Source: Thunnus maccoyii (taxonomy: Eukaryota; Chordata; Actinopteri; Scombriformes; Scombridae). From it: DNA of 64,000 nucleotides. Position 1 is the first letter of the stretch; each line of letters begins with the position of its first letter. Positions 47,098-64,000 of the stretch are shown one piece after another. The stretch lies in NCBI RefSeq assembly GCF_910596095.1, contig NC_056539.1, positions 22,063,001 through 22,127,000 on the forward strand, in the 5' to 3' direction. The notes beneath the pieces were generated by a model. That model ran no database searches. It had not been told where the DNA came from and worked only from the letters and a program-made list of their open reading frames with translations. The translations under genes were made by a program, and so were the position numbers.

Positions 47098-49970
47098 TCA
47101 TAGTGAGGATGAGCGTTGGTTTCGGTGCGGAGCAGAGAGGAGGGACGCTCCGCCGCTTGTTGACACTCCATCCTCCCACTGATGTGCCTGATACCGCTGG
47201 ACTGTTTAAAGTAAAGACAGAAGACACATGTAAGGGTTTTCTTTACACTGAAGTTATTCATGACTGTGAAGATTTGTCTCAATTATCCAGATGAGCTCAT
47301 AGAAAATGCTCTTATTCAGAACAATAAACCGATTAGTTGTTCTGCAAAAATGTATACATCAAGCAAAAACACTTCAATAATTGATTTCATTCAATTTTGT
47401 ATTTTTTGTATTTTAGGCTACAGTCAACAATATTTTAAAGTCAATATCTTAAAATATACATACTTGGTCATCAGGAAATGGTAAAATTAGTGTCAGCAGC
47501 ATAAAGAAATCTTAAAAAGCAAACAGTTAAATAAATTATAAAATGTGCAAATTATAGTTTTAAAAAAACTATAAATCATATCATCTGATATATGATATTC
47601 CACGTTCCCTGTTTGTACTTGAGGGAAAATAAAACATTTTGCCAAATTCTCCTCAGAACCACCAAAAACATACATTTTTTTCAGTTTTCCCTCCTCAGCG
47701 CAGCGTTCAGTCTGCTGCCCGACCCTCCTCTCACTGAGACAGTGTTCGACCGTGAGGAGGTGGTCAGACTGGAAGCGTCTCTGTGGTCTTCCGTCACCGC
47801 CTCCACGTTTCCTCCCCAGTTTCTGTGTGACCGTCTGCAGCAGAGCCTCCAGACTGGACAAGGAGATGTCAGGAAGACGAAACTCCGCAGACCGCTGCAA
47901 AAAGGAAAGAGGGTAGGGGGTAGGGTCAGACAATGAACTCTTATAAAAGCCAAAATAGTTTGAAGATAGACCCAGATGCTGCAGCAGAGTAGATTTTATT
48001 TAAAAACTCATTTCTTTAACATTGATTTTAATCTAATTTTTCTGAGTCATGTTTTTTAAATTGCCCTAAACTATAAAACTATTGATTTTAGTGTTTTTTG
48101 TTGTGTGTTTTGTATCTGAGTATCTTTTAAAAAAAGCTATATATCTTCTAAGATATTACACTTCCTTTTCTTAAAGTATATACATCAGGTTTTGCCTTAA
48201 TAATGTGTTATGTATTTACTCTTTAAATTTCATTTTGTACCAAATTTTCTTGATTTTGCAAGAATTTTCAAATGTAATAATGAGCGTATCATATTATTTT
48301 CACCACCTTTGACATTTGGAGAATTTTAAAGGTGAAAACTGGACTTTTAATGTCTCATAGTGTCTTTTTGTTTACTCTGACTAATGCAAAGTGGCAATAG
48401 GAAAGATGATGTGTACATGCTGTATGTGGCAAGGCTCATACGTATAGTTTCTAAACAATGCCAGTAAATCAATCACTGCTCAGGAAGTTGCTGCAATTTC
48501 TGGCTTTTAAAACATCTCTTGTGCAAAATTGTGACTCAATCGTGTCGTCTCAATCTCAGGTCGCTGTGTCGGGCTTGTGTGTGATGATGATGCAGTTCTT
48601 TGAAGTTGCTGATGAAGGTTCATATAAATCCAACTTTCTTTAATTCCCCTTTTACTGAAACTGAACTATTTCTACCTGAGGAGCAGCATTTTGTTATCTC
48701 AGGATTTTAAAAGACAGGTTCACAGTTTTTCCGAGTCAGTAGGGAAATGAACAGTGAAACATGTTTTTCTTGCCATTATCATTCCTCCTGTTCATACTAA
48801 CCATTAGAAGATCCCTTCATAATGCACTTAAAAGTGATGGGGGACAAAATCCACATGCCGCTTCCTGTGCAAAAATGTATTTAAAAGTTTATCTGAAGCT
48901 AATATGAAGCTTCAGCCGTCCAAATGAGTCAAATCAAGTAGATATCTTTCAATGTTACAGTCTTTTTAGTGCCAAAGTCCTTCTTTTTGTTATTATATTT
49001 CCACCACAGCTCAACAGGGAAACAGTGTCCGAGGAAACACAAAGAGGGAATTTGATGCTAAAAAGACTGTAAATGTGGCAGATATCCACTTGATATGACT
49101 ACCCCAGACTGCTGAAGCCTCATATAAGCTTCAGATCCCCATAACTTACATTGAAAGCACATTTGACGGAGATCTTTTAACAGCCAGTATGAACAGGAGG
49201 AATGATTACAGCAAGGAAAACCTCTTTCAGTGTTCATATGGGCACCTGACTGTTGTTTTAAGACAGACTTGAAAAATTGTGGACTTATCCTTCAAGGAGC
49301 AGGCACAGTGATCTGTCTGTTAACTCACACTTTTAGAGGACAGAGGATTGTCTATCCAGGTCCTGCTGTCTGATGCTTGTCCTGTAACTGGTCGGTCGCC
49401 TCCACAGCCTTTAGCCGTCATGTTTGGAGAGATGATTGTAGTTTGCTCAGATAAACTGATGGGAGGTAAGAGTGTCTGGCAGTTCTTAGTCTTTTGACAA
49501 TCACGACACTCAGGAGGTGGTTTAGGTTGAGTTATCGGTGGCAGAACAAACCGAGGACTCACTGGTTGTTTGGTTTCTGTGGTTCTGTCCAAAGTTAATC
49601 CTGTGTGAGAGACATTTGGATCAGCATGTATCTCTTCAGCCAATTTATTTTTGCTGCTGGTTTCTGGTTCCTTTCCATTCATACAGGTATTCTCCTCTTC
49701 TTTCTCCTCCTCCTCCACAGGCTCCTTAGCTGAGGCCAAAACAGGCATCAAGTTGACACAAAGCCTCATTATATTACCTGATTTTTCACATGTAGTAGTA
49801 ACCTTGCCTGCATTGGATCTGCTGTTCGATGTGGTAACTTTAATCTGCTCTTTTGACTTTACAGTCCTCATCCTGGGAGCTGATTTCATCATTTCACCCA
49901 CAATCATCGGACATGTGTTTGGTTCATGTTTTCCTAGTTTTTCTGCTCTTGTCTTCTTTTCTTTCCACAT
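47098..49970 (-). CDS. Unrecognised three-exon gene, about 301 aa
   Basis: Model on the minus strand: exon 1 49970-49329 (ATG to donor GTGAGT), exon 2 47894-47735 (acceptor CTCTTTCCTTTTTGCAG, donor GTGAGA), exon 3 47201-47098 (acceptor ACTTTAAACAG, stop TGA). Phases agree (0, then 1). Exon 1 is a single 214-codon open frame, Lys/Glu-rich with an acidic run (EEEEKEEE) and two proline motifs of the form LPPI. Exon 2 contains LPDISLSSLEALLQTVTQKL, a likely amphipathic helix, and RRFQSDHLLTVEHCL. No signal peptide or membrane segment is seen. An in-frame TGA lies 18 nt before the ATG. Reading exon 2 through its donor, or exon 3 in phase 0, gives other endings (stop near 47028), so the C-terminus is tentative. 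I do not recognise the family. Confidence 0.6.
48709..49296. mobile_element. TTAA-flanked fold-back MITE, copy 1 (longest)
   Basis: In the intron of the minus-strand gene. The left end (TTAAAAGACAGGTTCACAG) and right end (TTGAAAAATTGTGGACTTAT) are inverted repeats. Inside, one half has CATTCCTCCTGTTCATACT and the other the inverse AGTATGAACAGGAGGAATG, so the whole 588 bp is a long imperfect palindrome. No coding capacity. Confidence 0.75.
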
Positions 49971-51208
49971 TCCAAAATTTGTATAAAGTCACCTTTGTGA
50001 TTCTTCTCTGGATTTGTCCAAACATCTCTCAAAACAGCCTCTTAAGAAATAAAATGTTGTCCAAACTCCACAGAGCTTTTTTACTTGCGTCTCAGCTCCT
50101 TTTCTCTGCAGCAGTAGTGAGAAAGCCTCAGAACAATTAGATGACTACGTGGCAGACCTATTAAACTGGCTGTTATGGTAACATGCACACAAACTCCTTC
50201 ATTCCTGATGACTGGAAACAGTCGTTTCAAATCAGGGATAAAAAGGGCTCATGTCTGAGCTGAAAACACTCAAAGCTGCTTGATTTTGCAGGTGATGGAG
50301 GTAGAAGTGGCTTTATTTTGTAAGTTATGACTGACTATTTGCTGACGAGGTGTGCCAAAGGTTATCTTTTAGAGAGATGAATCACCCAGGAGTTAAAAAA
50401 CAAATCACACTCCAGTTATGCACATTTGTATCATGTTGGCTTTACACAACTTAACTCTGACAAATGAGGGAAATTATTCATAATCATTAACATTAGTCTC
50501 CTTGTAGTGACTGTTAGTGGGTACATTGAAGGCCACTGAAATAAAAGCTGGAGTCTAGTTGATTTTAAAGCTGCAAAAATCCATACTTTTATATCAACAA
50601 TGAATCAAATGATTATATGTAATTTGAAAGCCACCAAACCACCAAGAATTATCACCCGACTCTGCAGCTCTCCTCAGCCTTGTGGACCATTTTAGCGTCT
50701 TTTAGCTTGTTTTGGTTTCATGGCTGCAACTTTACCATTTTGTTCAGTCTAACTGTTCTCATCAACCTTGTTTCTAGCAACAGCAGGCAGCTTTTTTTTC
50801 TTTTCTTTTCTCTTTTTTAATTTTTTTTTAAGCAACAAGCTCTGATAAGACCACTGTATGCTTCCTGCTCAGCACCAAACATCAGACAAACAACATAGTG
50901 AAAAAAAATGAAGCATTTAGCAGCTAAACTGCCAGATGTTTCTCTCAGGAGTTAGTGGAGAGCAACAGAGAGGTGTCAGGTAGACATAAAAATGACTCTC
51001 AGTGAATACTAATGTTGGTCCATGTACATTGGATGTGTGAATAGGCAACTGTTTGGTAACTTTATGGTGATCATATGTCAAAGTTGTGTTTTTAGCTTGT
51101 TCTGTTAGGTCTGTTAAACATAAACACGCCCAAATGGCAGGCAGTAAAGGCACCAGGTGATTAGAGGAAACTCTTTTCATAATGTAAAAATTATGGTCAG
51201 TTGGAGTC
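49971..51208. other. Intergenic, between two divergent genes
   Basis: Leader and promoter of the minus-strand gene presumably lie just right of 49970. I see no supported exon here. A T-rich run is at 50789-50830. Confidence 0.4.
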
Positions 51209-51565
51209 CTGGTGTTACACTGTATTTGGTGACCCATCAGATTCTGTAACCTGCATTATTTGAATAAGTATTACGCATTTACTACTTAAGTAAAATAATA
51301 TAAAAATACTTCATGACAAATAAAAATCCTACCTAAGTAAAAGTATAGAAGTATTATCAGATAAATTTACTTAGATTACTAATTTAGCAGAAAATCGGGC
51401 TGTGAGTGATATATTAAAATGCTACTTATGCATTGACTCATTAATGATGTACTTTCTCAAAATATATTGAATATACCACATACTTTTATTTAAGTAAAGG
51501 AGTAATTCTTCCAACACTGCAAGGTCACAAAATCTGATGGGTCACCAAATTCAGTGTAACACCAG
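51209..51565. mobile_element. DNA-transposon remnant with 40-bp TIRs and a nested MITE
   Basis: The left arm from 51209 (CTGGTGTTACACTGTATTTG) and the right arm ending at 51565 are inverse copies, about 37 of 40 bases identical. Inside, TTTAAGTAAAGGAG followed by CTTCCAACACTGC matches the end of a common fish MITE (CAGTGTTGGAAG). This suggests insertion of one element into another. No clear target duplication is seen outside. Confidence 0.65.
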
Positions 51566-51658
51566 AAAATCACCTTTATTTTCAATGTTGATTGTTATGT
51601 ACTAAGTAATAATGGAGATAGTAGTAATAATAAGATGCGTTCTCGATTCTTTTTTTTC

Positions 51659-51693
51659 ATTGGTCGATGCAACACGCTTACGTGGTGACGTGA
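51659..51693 (+). promoter_or_regulatory. r3hdm4: r3hdm4 promoter elements: inverted CCAAT and CRE-like site
   Basis: ATTGG (inverted CCAAT) at 51659-51663 and TGACGTGA (one base from a full CRE) at 51686-51693 lie 220-250 bp before the r3hdm4 ATG. The region is locally richer in CpG than its surroundings. No TATA box. Confidence 0.45.
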
Positions 51694-51912
51694 TGAGACG
51701 TTGGAGTCTTGTTTTAGACACAGAGTGAGAGCTCTTACTTCTCCACTGGTCTTTGCCGACGCTGGGAGGGTCAGCAGAGGAGCTGCTAACAAAAGAAGCT
51801 GCTAAACCGTTTTAACTTTTATTTATCGTTACAACTGTTGTTATTTTTGACACGTTTTGTAAAAGAAAAAAGCCACAACGCGGGTTCTTGTGGTTTGTTT
51901 TACTTGAATAAG

Positions 51913-57566
<5,654 letters not shown>

Positions 57567-59312
57567 GACAAGGACCATGCTGTGTTCTCCCTCTCCCTCC
57601 ATGTGGCTCCACTGCAGGCAGGAGCTCTGTGAGATGTAGTTAAAGTACGCGGTCTGTACGTAATGTCTGCCAAACTCGACCCCGGTCTCACAGACGCAAA
57701 AATGCCTGCTTACTTTTTCTCTGGTTTCTGTAGTAAATTTTCCATTAATTTTATCTATAAACAAAATCAGTTCATTCACCTCCTTGTGTGTATACAGGGT
57801 ATACATGTTAAATTCTACATAAACACGAGTATGCTAGCATTTATTAGCATTCAGCTCAAAGCACAAGTTGACACATAAATCTTACTCTGATGAAATATGA
57901 CCCACGACTAACAGAGCTGAGCCTGACAAGCTTCAATCTGAGATGTCCAGCTATACACGAGATGATCGCTTTTGATTTAGGTAACATCTCTCAAGCCATT
58001 ATTTTGCCCCACTAGTAAGCAGATTATTAAACTTTCTGGTGTTTAATAAGCATTACAGTATCATGAAACGGCTGGTGTGGCTTTAGACTTTTACTCTTGT
58101 TTAAGAAATAATTAACTGCTGTTCACATACAGCGTTGGCAATGAAATTAATTCAATTTTATTTATTTACTCATGGATATAGTAACATATAATTCTCATGA
58201 ATGAGTCTTAAAATTGCAACAATGTAGTAAAATCATGATCTGATCAGTTAATGTGGCGTTCATGATACAATTCAAGCAAATTTCAATATGATTAACAGCA
58301 GGCAAATATTAATAATCTGTGTTCTTTTTGACAATGCAAATAATAGAATTTCACAACATAAGTTCAGACATTAAATCTTACACTAACTGTAAGTAAATCT
58401 CACATTATTGCCATACTGTTGACTTTAATGTCAGGTGAACACTGTCAACTGAAGTTTTCTTACACATCTTGTTACAAATGAAATGATGATGATGTCACTA
58501 ACTGATGTCATTATATCACTAATATTTTTCGTATGAGTTTCAATCCTAATTTTGCCATGAGATGTCTAAGAGTAGAAACAACATCTTCCAACACTGATTG
58601 GTGGGGAAGTTGTAGTTGTGGGTAGTGAGCTCATATTAAAGGTCAAAAACTATTTTTAAAAAGTGCTGAAACATCAACTATTGGCAGTAATGACATAAAA
58701 TGAATGGAAGATTTACTTGGAACCTGTTTCTGCTGTATAAAGACTGTATGAGATGTGAGTCTTTAGTTCTAATTTATGATTGACAGTGTGTACAGGTGCT
58801 AAGACAAAGGAAATGCATCACTGCCTGAATGATTAGCCAGTAGGATTTGTGTCAGTAGTGAGGTAAGAAGCATGAATATTAGTAATATCTCTATATGCAC
58901 AGACACATTACTCATCATAGGTAAAGAAGTAAATGTCTTTTTGTCAACAGTGTGAAGGAACAGCTTCTAATATATTTGGGAAGTAAAAAAAACATCTTAG
59001 ATAATCATGTCTGTCTTATGTAGGAGAAGAAATCTCGCCCAATTTCTTCAGGATCTACTTTTGGGGGAAAAAACGTGTTTTCTTTGTATCTATCTCTGCT
59101 AGCTTTGTCTCTGGTTAACTAACGCCTTGTCTACACCAGATGTGTTTCAGCTGCGTTTTTGAGTCATCTGACAGAACACTACCGAGAAATAAGCGAGGAA
59201 CAACTGTTACACATCCACCGAAATGTTGTTTTAGGCTTCAATTGCAAGTCTTATTCTTTTCCACTTATATGCTCCACTAACAGTGTTGTGGCTGGACATA
59301 TCCCTTGTAGAC
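57567..59312 (+). other. r3hdm4 3' UTR and gene-free sequence
   Basis: A candidate poly(A) signal ATTAAA lies at 58026-58031. After that I see no exon, RNA gene or clear repeat until the fold-back element. GTTAACTAACGCCTTGTCTA at 59114-59133 may belong to that element. Confidence 0.4.
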
Positions 59313-59910
59313 GCAGCTGCTGCTTTGGTAACATTTTATTTTACTGGTCCTTTAATTTTATACTAATTTCCTGGAAATTTTATGAGTAATTTGCAGGTAT
59401 TTAATGGTTAAGTTTTAGGACATTTTACACAGAGGGTGGTGCAATTAGGTACAAATTATAAGAAAAAAACAAATAAGTGTGAACTTGGTTTGGTAAGTAA
59501 GTGCATTATTTTTGGATTCATGCAAAATTATTAATTGGCAAAAAATCAAACGATGTATTAGCGTATTAGGTTTTCAATACTTTCCTAAAAGTAGCTGCTG
59601 TGTGACACACAAAACTACACGCTGAAAACCAAGTATTTCATGTCAGTTAAAGAATTGTTAAGAATCTGATTTATTAAGATTTTTTGCAAATTAACAACTA
59701 CGTATGAACCCAAATATAATGAGGGATACTTAACAGCTCAACACTTTTTCAGTTTTTTCTTACATTTTGTATCAAATTGCACCATCCTCTCTGTAAAATG
59801 TCCCAAAAATGAACCATTAAATACCTGCAAATTACTCAGAAAATCTTCAGGAAATAAGTGTAAAATTAACGGACCTGTAAAATAAATCATTACCGCTGCT
59901 TTCACTGCAC
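59313..59910. repeat. Large fold-back (inverted) repeat
   Basis: The arm at about 59313-59470 is the inverse of about 59743-59910. Shared wording includes GAGTAATTTGCAGGTATTTA and GGACATTTTACA, with roughly 80-85% identity by eye over about 160 bp. The spacer is about 270 bp. Short open frames within the arms are not conserved coding sequence. Likely a MITE or two opposed copies of one repeat. Confidence 0.7.
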
Positions 59911-60710
59911 ACTGATGTACACAAGGTGCAAATGTTACTTCAGTTGTGTCAATATTCAAAGAAAAGATAAGGAGCTATTGTTAAAAATTGCTAATGTCCA
60001 TGTACTTTAAGATTTAATGTCGGATTTTTTGCAACACGTACAGTGCTCAGTTTACACTCATAAAGTCTCTTTGTTATGTAGACAGGTGATACGGCTTTGA
60101 ATGTATACTGTATGTACAGTAGATGTGTTATATTGATAGAAAAATAACCACATTTAAGGTGTTTTGATGGTGATACCTGCTGAGCTTTGACTCTGAGGTA
60201 TGTTTCATCTCATTACTACACTTACAACCCTGGAAAAGCACTTCTGCCTTATGAATACAAGTTTCTATGTTTTTTTTCTGTACATATATTTCTACATTTC
60301 TACTCACTGGATTTTGAAAACATATATCCAGGTTATTTAAAAACAAAAATGTGTCCCCGAATTTTTATACTGTCATTTGCAGTGTAACAAAACTTGAGCT
60401 GTCGGTGCATTTTGTCAACAACCAAAGTTTGTGCGTTTGTTGCGTAGAAATCCAATTTCTCAGGCTTTCAACTTTCTCACTCTGAATGTCATGTTGTGAT
60501 TTCACATAGTGTCATTTTTTGTGTACTGTATACTCTCTGAAATTGTTTTGATCATGTTCACCCCAGCACTTCGGGGCGCTGCCAACTTTTTAAAAACATG
60601 TAGAAATAGTTGTACTGTAAATATTAAACTCAAGTATCTGACTTGTGCCAACATTTGGATTGAAAAGTCCTGTAATAGTCTGAAAGCTTTATACACTAGA
60701 TTGAAAACAT

Positions 60711-62415
60711 CCGTCCATCCATCCATTTTCTTATCTGGGATCGAGTCACGGTGGCATCAGACTAAGGAAACCCAGACATCCTCCTGTGGGATCCCAAGGC
60801 GCTCCCAGGCCAGAAGAGATATGTAATCCCTCCAGCATGTTCTGGGTCTGACCCAGGGTCTCCTACCAGTTGGAGGTGCGTGGAACCCCTCCAGAGGGAG
60901 GCGTCCAGGAGGCATCCTAACCAGCTGCCCAAACCACCTGAGCTGGATCCTTTTGGCGTGAAGGAGCAGCAGCTGTACTCCAATCTCCCCCCAGATGTCT
61001 GAGCTCTTCACCCTATCTCTAAGGCTGAGCCCAGACACCCTCTGGAGGACACTCATTTTGGCCGCTTGTATCTGCAATCTCATTCTTTCAGTTGCTACCC
61101 GAAGCTTGTGACCACCTGTGGGGGTTGGAACGTAGATCAACTGGTAAATTGAGAGCTTTGCCTTCTGGCTCAGCTTTTTCTTCATCACAAGAGTCCGGTA
61201 CAATGCCCGCATTACTGCTGATGCTGCACCGATCCACCTGTCGACCTCATTGTCCATCTTACCCTGACTTGTGAACAAGAGATACCACGAGATACTTGAA
61301 GTCCTTCACTCTGGGCAGCAACTCACTCAACCAACCCAGAGAGAGCAGTCCATCTTTTTCTGACAGGGCACCATGGCCTCAGATTTGGAGGTGCTGACTC
61401 TCATCCCAGCTGCTTCACATTCAGCTGAAAACCATCCTAGTGCCTGCTGGTGTGTTGAAACCAGCAGGACCACATCAATCCTGAGGTCCCCAAACCAGAC
61501 ACTCTCCTTCCCCCGGCTGCACCTTGAGATTCCGTCCATGAAAATCACAAACAGAATCGGTGACAAGGGACAACCCTGGTGGAGCCCAACATCCACTGAG
61601 TCTGACTTACTGCCGAGAATGCAGACACAGCTCTCATTGCAGTTATACAAAGACTGAATGGCTTGCAGCAATGGCCCCATTACCCCATACTCCTGTAGCA
61701 ACCCCCACAAGGTGCCCCAAGGGACATGGTTGTAAGCCCTCTTGAAGTCTACAAAGCACATGTAGACTGGATGTGCAAACTCCCATGACCCCTCAAGTAT
61801 CCTTGCAAGGGTGAGGAGCTGGTCCACTGTTCCACGGCCAGGACGGAATCCGCTTTGTTCTTCCTGAATCTGAGGTTTGACAATCAGCTGGAGCCTCCTT
61901 TCCAGCTCCCTGGCATGAGCTTTCCCTGGGAGGCTGAATAGTGTGATCCCCTGATAGTTGGAGTACACCCTCTGGTCCCCTTTTTTAAAAATGGGAACCA
62001 CCATCCTGGTGTGCCAGTCCAAAGACCCTGTCCTCGACTTCCATGTGACACTGAAGAGGCGTGTCAGCCATGACAGTCCAACAATGTCCAGAGCCTTCCG
62101 CATCCATCTCAAGGTGAATCTCATCCACACCTGGCACCTTGCCACTGAGGAGCCTTCGGACTACCTCAGAGACCTCTGCCAGGGATATGAGAGAGGTTTC
62201 CCCTGAGTCATCCTGCTCTGCCTCTTTCACAGAAGGCATGTCAGTCAGGTTTAGGAGATCCTCAAAATCTTCCTTCCACCATCAGCAGTTCGCTTCCCCT
62301 GCTGAAAACAGCCTGGGCTGAGCCCTGCTTCTCTTTCCTGAGTCGCCTGATGGTTTGCCAGAACTTCTTTGAGGCAACCGAAAGTCCTTCTCCATGGTCT
62401 CCTCAAACTCCAAGC
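60711..62415 (-). mobile_element. Decayed non-LTR retrotransposon (LINE) with reverse-transcriptase remnant
   Basis: Minus-strand frames at 62239-61985, 62145-61327 and 61278-60757 read as one LINE ORF2 broken by frameshifts. Recognisable blocks are GITLFSLPGKAHARELERRL, QSGFRPGRGTVDQL, CFVDFKRAYNHVPW (first catalytic Asp), LHQGCPLSPILFVIFMDGIS, ECEAAGMRVSTSKSEAMV and a C-terminal RWFGQLVRMPPGRLP. The catalytic F/YADD box is deleted, leaving FGDLRIDVVLLV. The 3' end is a short (ATCC)n run at about 60713-60724. There is no endonuclease part, so it is 5' truncated and inactive. The wording fits a LINE common in fish; I do not assign the clade. Confidence 0.85.
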
Positions 62416-63625
62416 TGGTAATCATCTGTTGCTTTAGGAGAACCCTTGGTCAGCCAAACTTGAAGACTGAAACATGTTTGTGTATGTAAGGATGTGTGTG
62501 CAACGGTACTTATTTATAATTATCACTGCAAATTATTAAATGATTTAAGACATTTTTTCTCTTTCCTCATTTCATTGTATATTTAAGAAAGCTGAAAGCC
62601 ATGTCTGAAAAGACGGTTTTAATAAATATCAATTTAACTCCACTGATCTTCTCTCTCTATTTTTTTTTTTATTTTTTTTTTAAACCTTTTACACAATTGG
62701 TAACAAATTCAGTCTTTCATTGTCTTTATTTCATAAATTAAATTTCAGCTCTCGCCAGTCTGTCATCCACATCTGACATTCTTGAGGTTGATCTTTGCCC
62801 ATAATATTAATTTAATTATAGAATATTTGTGTGTAAATGCATTTTCTGTGCATTATCACATTACTATACGGTTCTCATGAAAAATCAGACATTTGTCAAC
62901 CACAGTAAGTCTTTATTTAATGAGCTTACACTACATGACTTAACTGGCTGAAAATAAGCTGAACTGCAGTGTTCATTTTTTAAAATATGTTTTAACTTAT
63001 TATTTAACTACAGATCAAACCTGAAGGTAAAAGGTTTTACATAGTGTCATCCATGATGCTATGAGTTTGACAGAACAAAATTTAAACATTTCTTTAAGTG
63101 GTGTTGGGATTTTAGGGTGTTATAATGAAAATAATGACCATGTCCTTTATTTTAAGAGATAAGGGATTTTTTTTTTTTAAATCTAATTGTGTTTTCTTTT
63201 TTTTTTTAAATAGATGTTTTTTCTAATATATCTATAAAGTTATGTGTTAGGTACAGAGTAGTTCTGTCAACATGGGAGAAAAGCTCTGTGGGTTTTGCTG
63301 GACTGTTTCCACTAGATGGCAGTATAGTACAAAGAAATACAGGCCGTTATTGACTACAAGGTTCATGATTTATCCAGGTGTGGAGATCACCTATATGATC
63401 ATTTTTATTTGCACGCATACTTTGCTGCAATAGTTTTATTTTGGAATCAACTGTAAATAGTTACAGTATAATGTAAACATGGAGTCAAAAAGGCCAAATA
63501 CTGATGCAACTATTTGGATGAATGACAGCATTTGACAGCTAAAGGAAATCAGCACATTGATAGAGCAGTTTTCAAAACACAAGATAACTAACACAGCTCC
63601 AAAGTGTCCAAAAAAACCTGCAAAA
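62416..63625. other. Gene-free A/T-rich sequence
   Basis: Contains poly(T) runs near 62661-62690 and 63168-63210. No exon, RNA gene or ordered repeat is seen apart from the CTCF-like motif listed separately. Confidence 0.45.
63309..63322 (+). promoter_or_regulatory. Candidate CTCF site, perfect core match
   Basis: CCACTAGATGGCAG matches all 14 positions of the CTCF core consensus CCASYAGRKGGCRS. Sequence match only; occupancy is unknown. Confidence 0.45.
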
Positions 63626-63968
63626 TTAAAGGACGGTTTCATATTTTTTTCAAGTCTATCTTTAAACAACAGTCAAATGCCCAAATAAACATTGAAATAG
63701 GTTTTTCTCGCCACAATTATTCCTCCTGTTCATACTGACCAGTAGAAGATCCCTTCATAATGCACTTATAAAGTGATGGTGCCCAAATCCATTGTCCTCC
63801 TGTGCAAAAATGTATTTAAAAGTTTATCTTAAGCTGAAGTTTCAGATCTTTTAATGGCCAATATGAACAGGAGGAACAATGACAGTGAGGAAAACCTCTT
63901 ACAGGATTCATATAGACACCTGACTGTTGTTTTAACAGACTTGAAAAATTGTGAACCTGTCCTTTAAG
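63626..63968. mobile_element. TTAA-flanked fold-back MITE, copy 4 (best ends)
   Basis: TTAA at 63626-63629 is followed by AGGACGGTTTCATATTTTTT. The right end reads TTGAAAAATTGTGAACCTGT, then CCT and TTAA at 63964-63967. The ends are inverted repeats inside a TTAA duplication, the target-site signature of the piggyBac superfamily. Shorter than copy 1 because the middle is deleted. Confidence 0.8.
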
Positions 63969-64000
63969 TTAAGGCACAGAGGAACAATCTTAAAAATCAC

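Noticed and set aside
47592..47936. Plus-strand open frame of 114 codons
   Set aside because: It overlaps exon 2 of the minus-strand gene, whose strong acceptor and phase fit; the plus frame has no supporting signals.

Overview
The window is ordinary vertebrate nuclear DNA and looks like a teleost fish, probably a percomorph. The genes are split into many small exons with consensus splice sites. Every recognisable protein is vertebrate. The introns and spacers carry fish-type MITEs, LINE fragments and long CA/TG microsatellites. I read the exons by eye from splice sites, reading frame and remembered family sequences; no alignment or database search was run.

Layout, left to right. 1-187 (+) is the last exon of pex11g (peroxisomal membrane protein 11 gamma). 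3637-10955 (+) is apba3 (Mint3/X11-gamma; 10 coding exons, 726 aa; PTB plus two PDZ domains). Only about 70-200 bp separates the apba3 poly(A) signals from a CCAAT/GC-box promoter near 11936-12050. 14163-45351 (+) is a full-length ABCA1/ABCA7-type lipid transporter (48 coding exons, 2377 aa). I call it abca7 because of its neighbours and some of its sequence. 47098-49970 (-) is an unrecognised three-exon gene (about 301 aa), tail-to-tail with abca7. 51913-57566 (+) is r3hdm4 (8 exons, 256 aa). The rest, 57.6-64 kb, is gene-poor: a large fold-back repeat, a decayed LINE and a TTAA-flanked MITE.

How they fit: from memory, the human orthologues of pex11g, apba3, abca7 and r3hdm4 all lie on 19p13, so this is an old syntenic block drawn together in fish. 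The genes do not form a pathway. APBA3 (APP adaptor) and ABCA7 (phospholipid transporter and Alzheimer risk locus) are an intriguing neighbouring pair, but any functional link is speculation.

Most interesting points: a (TG)18 tract replaces the polypyrimidine tract of the 114-nt abca7 exon 17, and a (CA)27 tract lies just after the donor of the 108-nt exon 28. Both exons can be skipped in frame. abca7 also has a GC-AG intron, a long low-complexity C-terminal tail ending in a PDZ-ligand-like DSSL, and a 4-codon uORF 12 nt before its start. There is also the unrecognised minus-strand gene and several MITE families with readable target-site duplications. I see no CRISPR array, phage, operon or other new multi-gene system.
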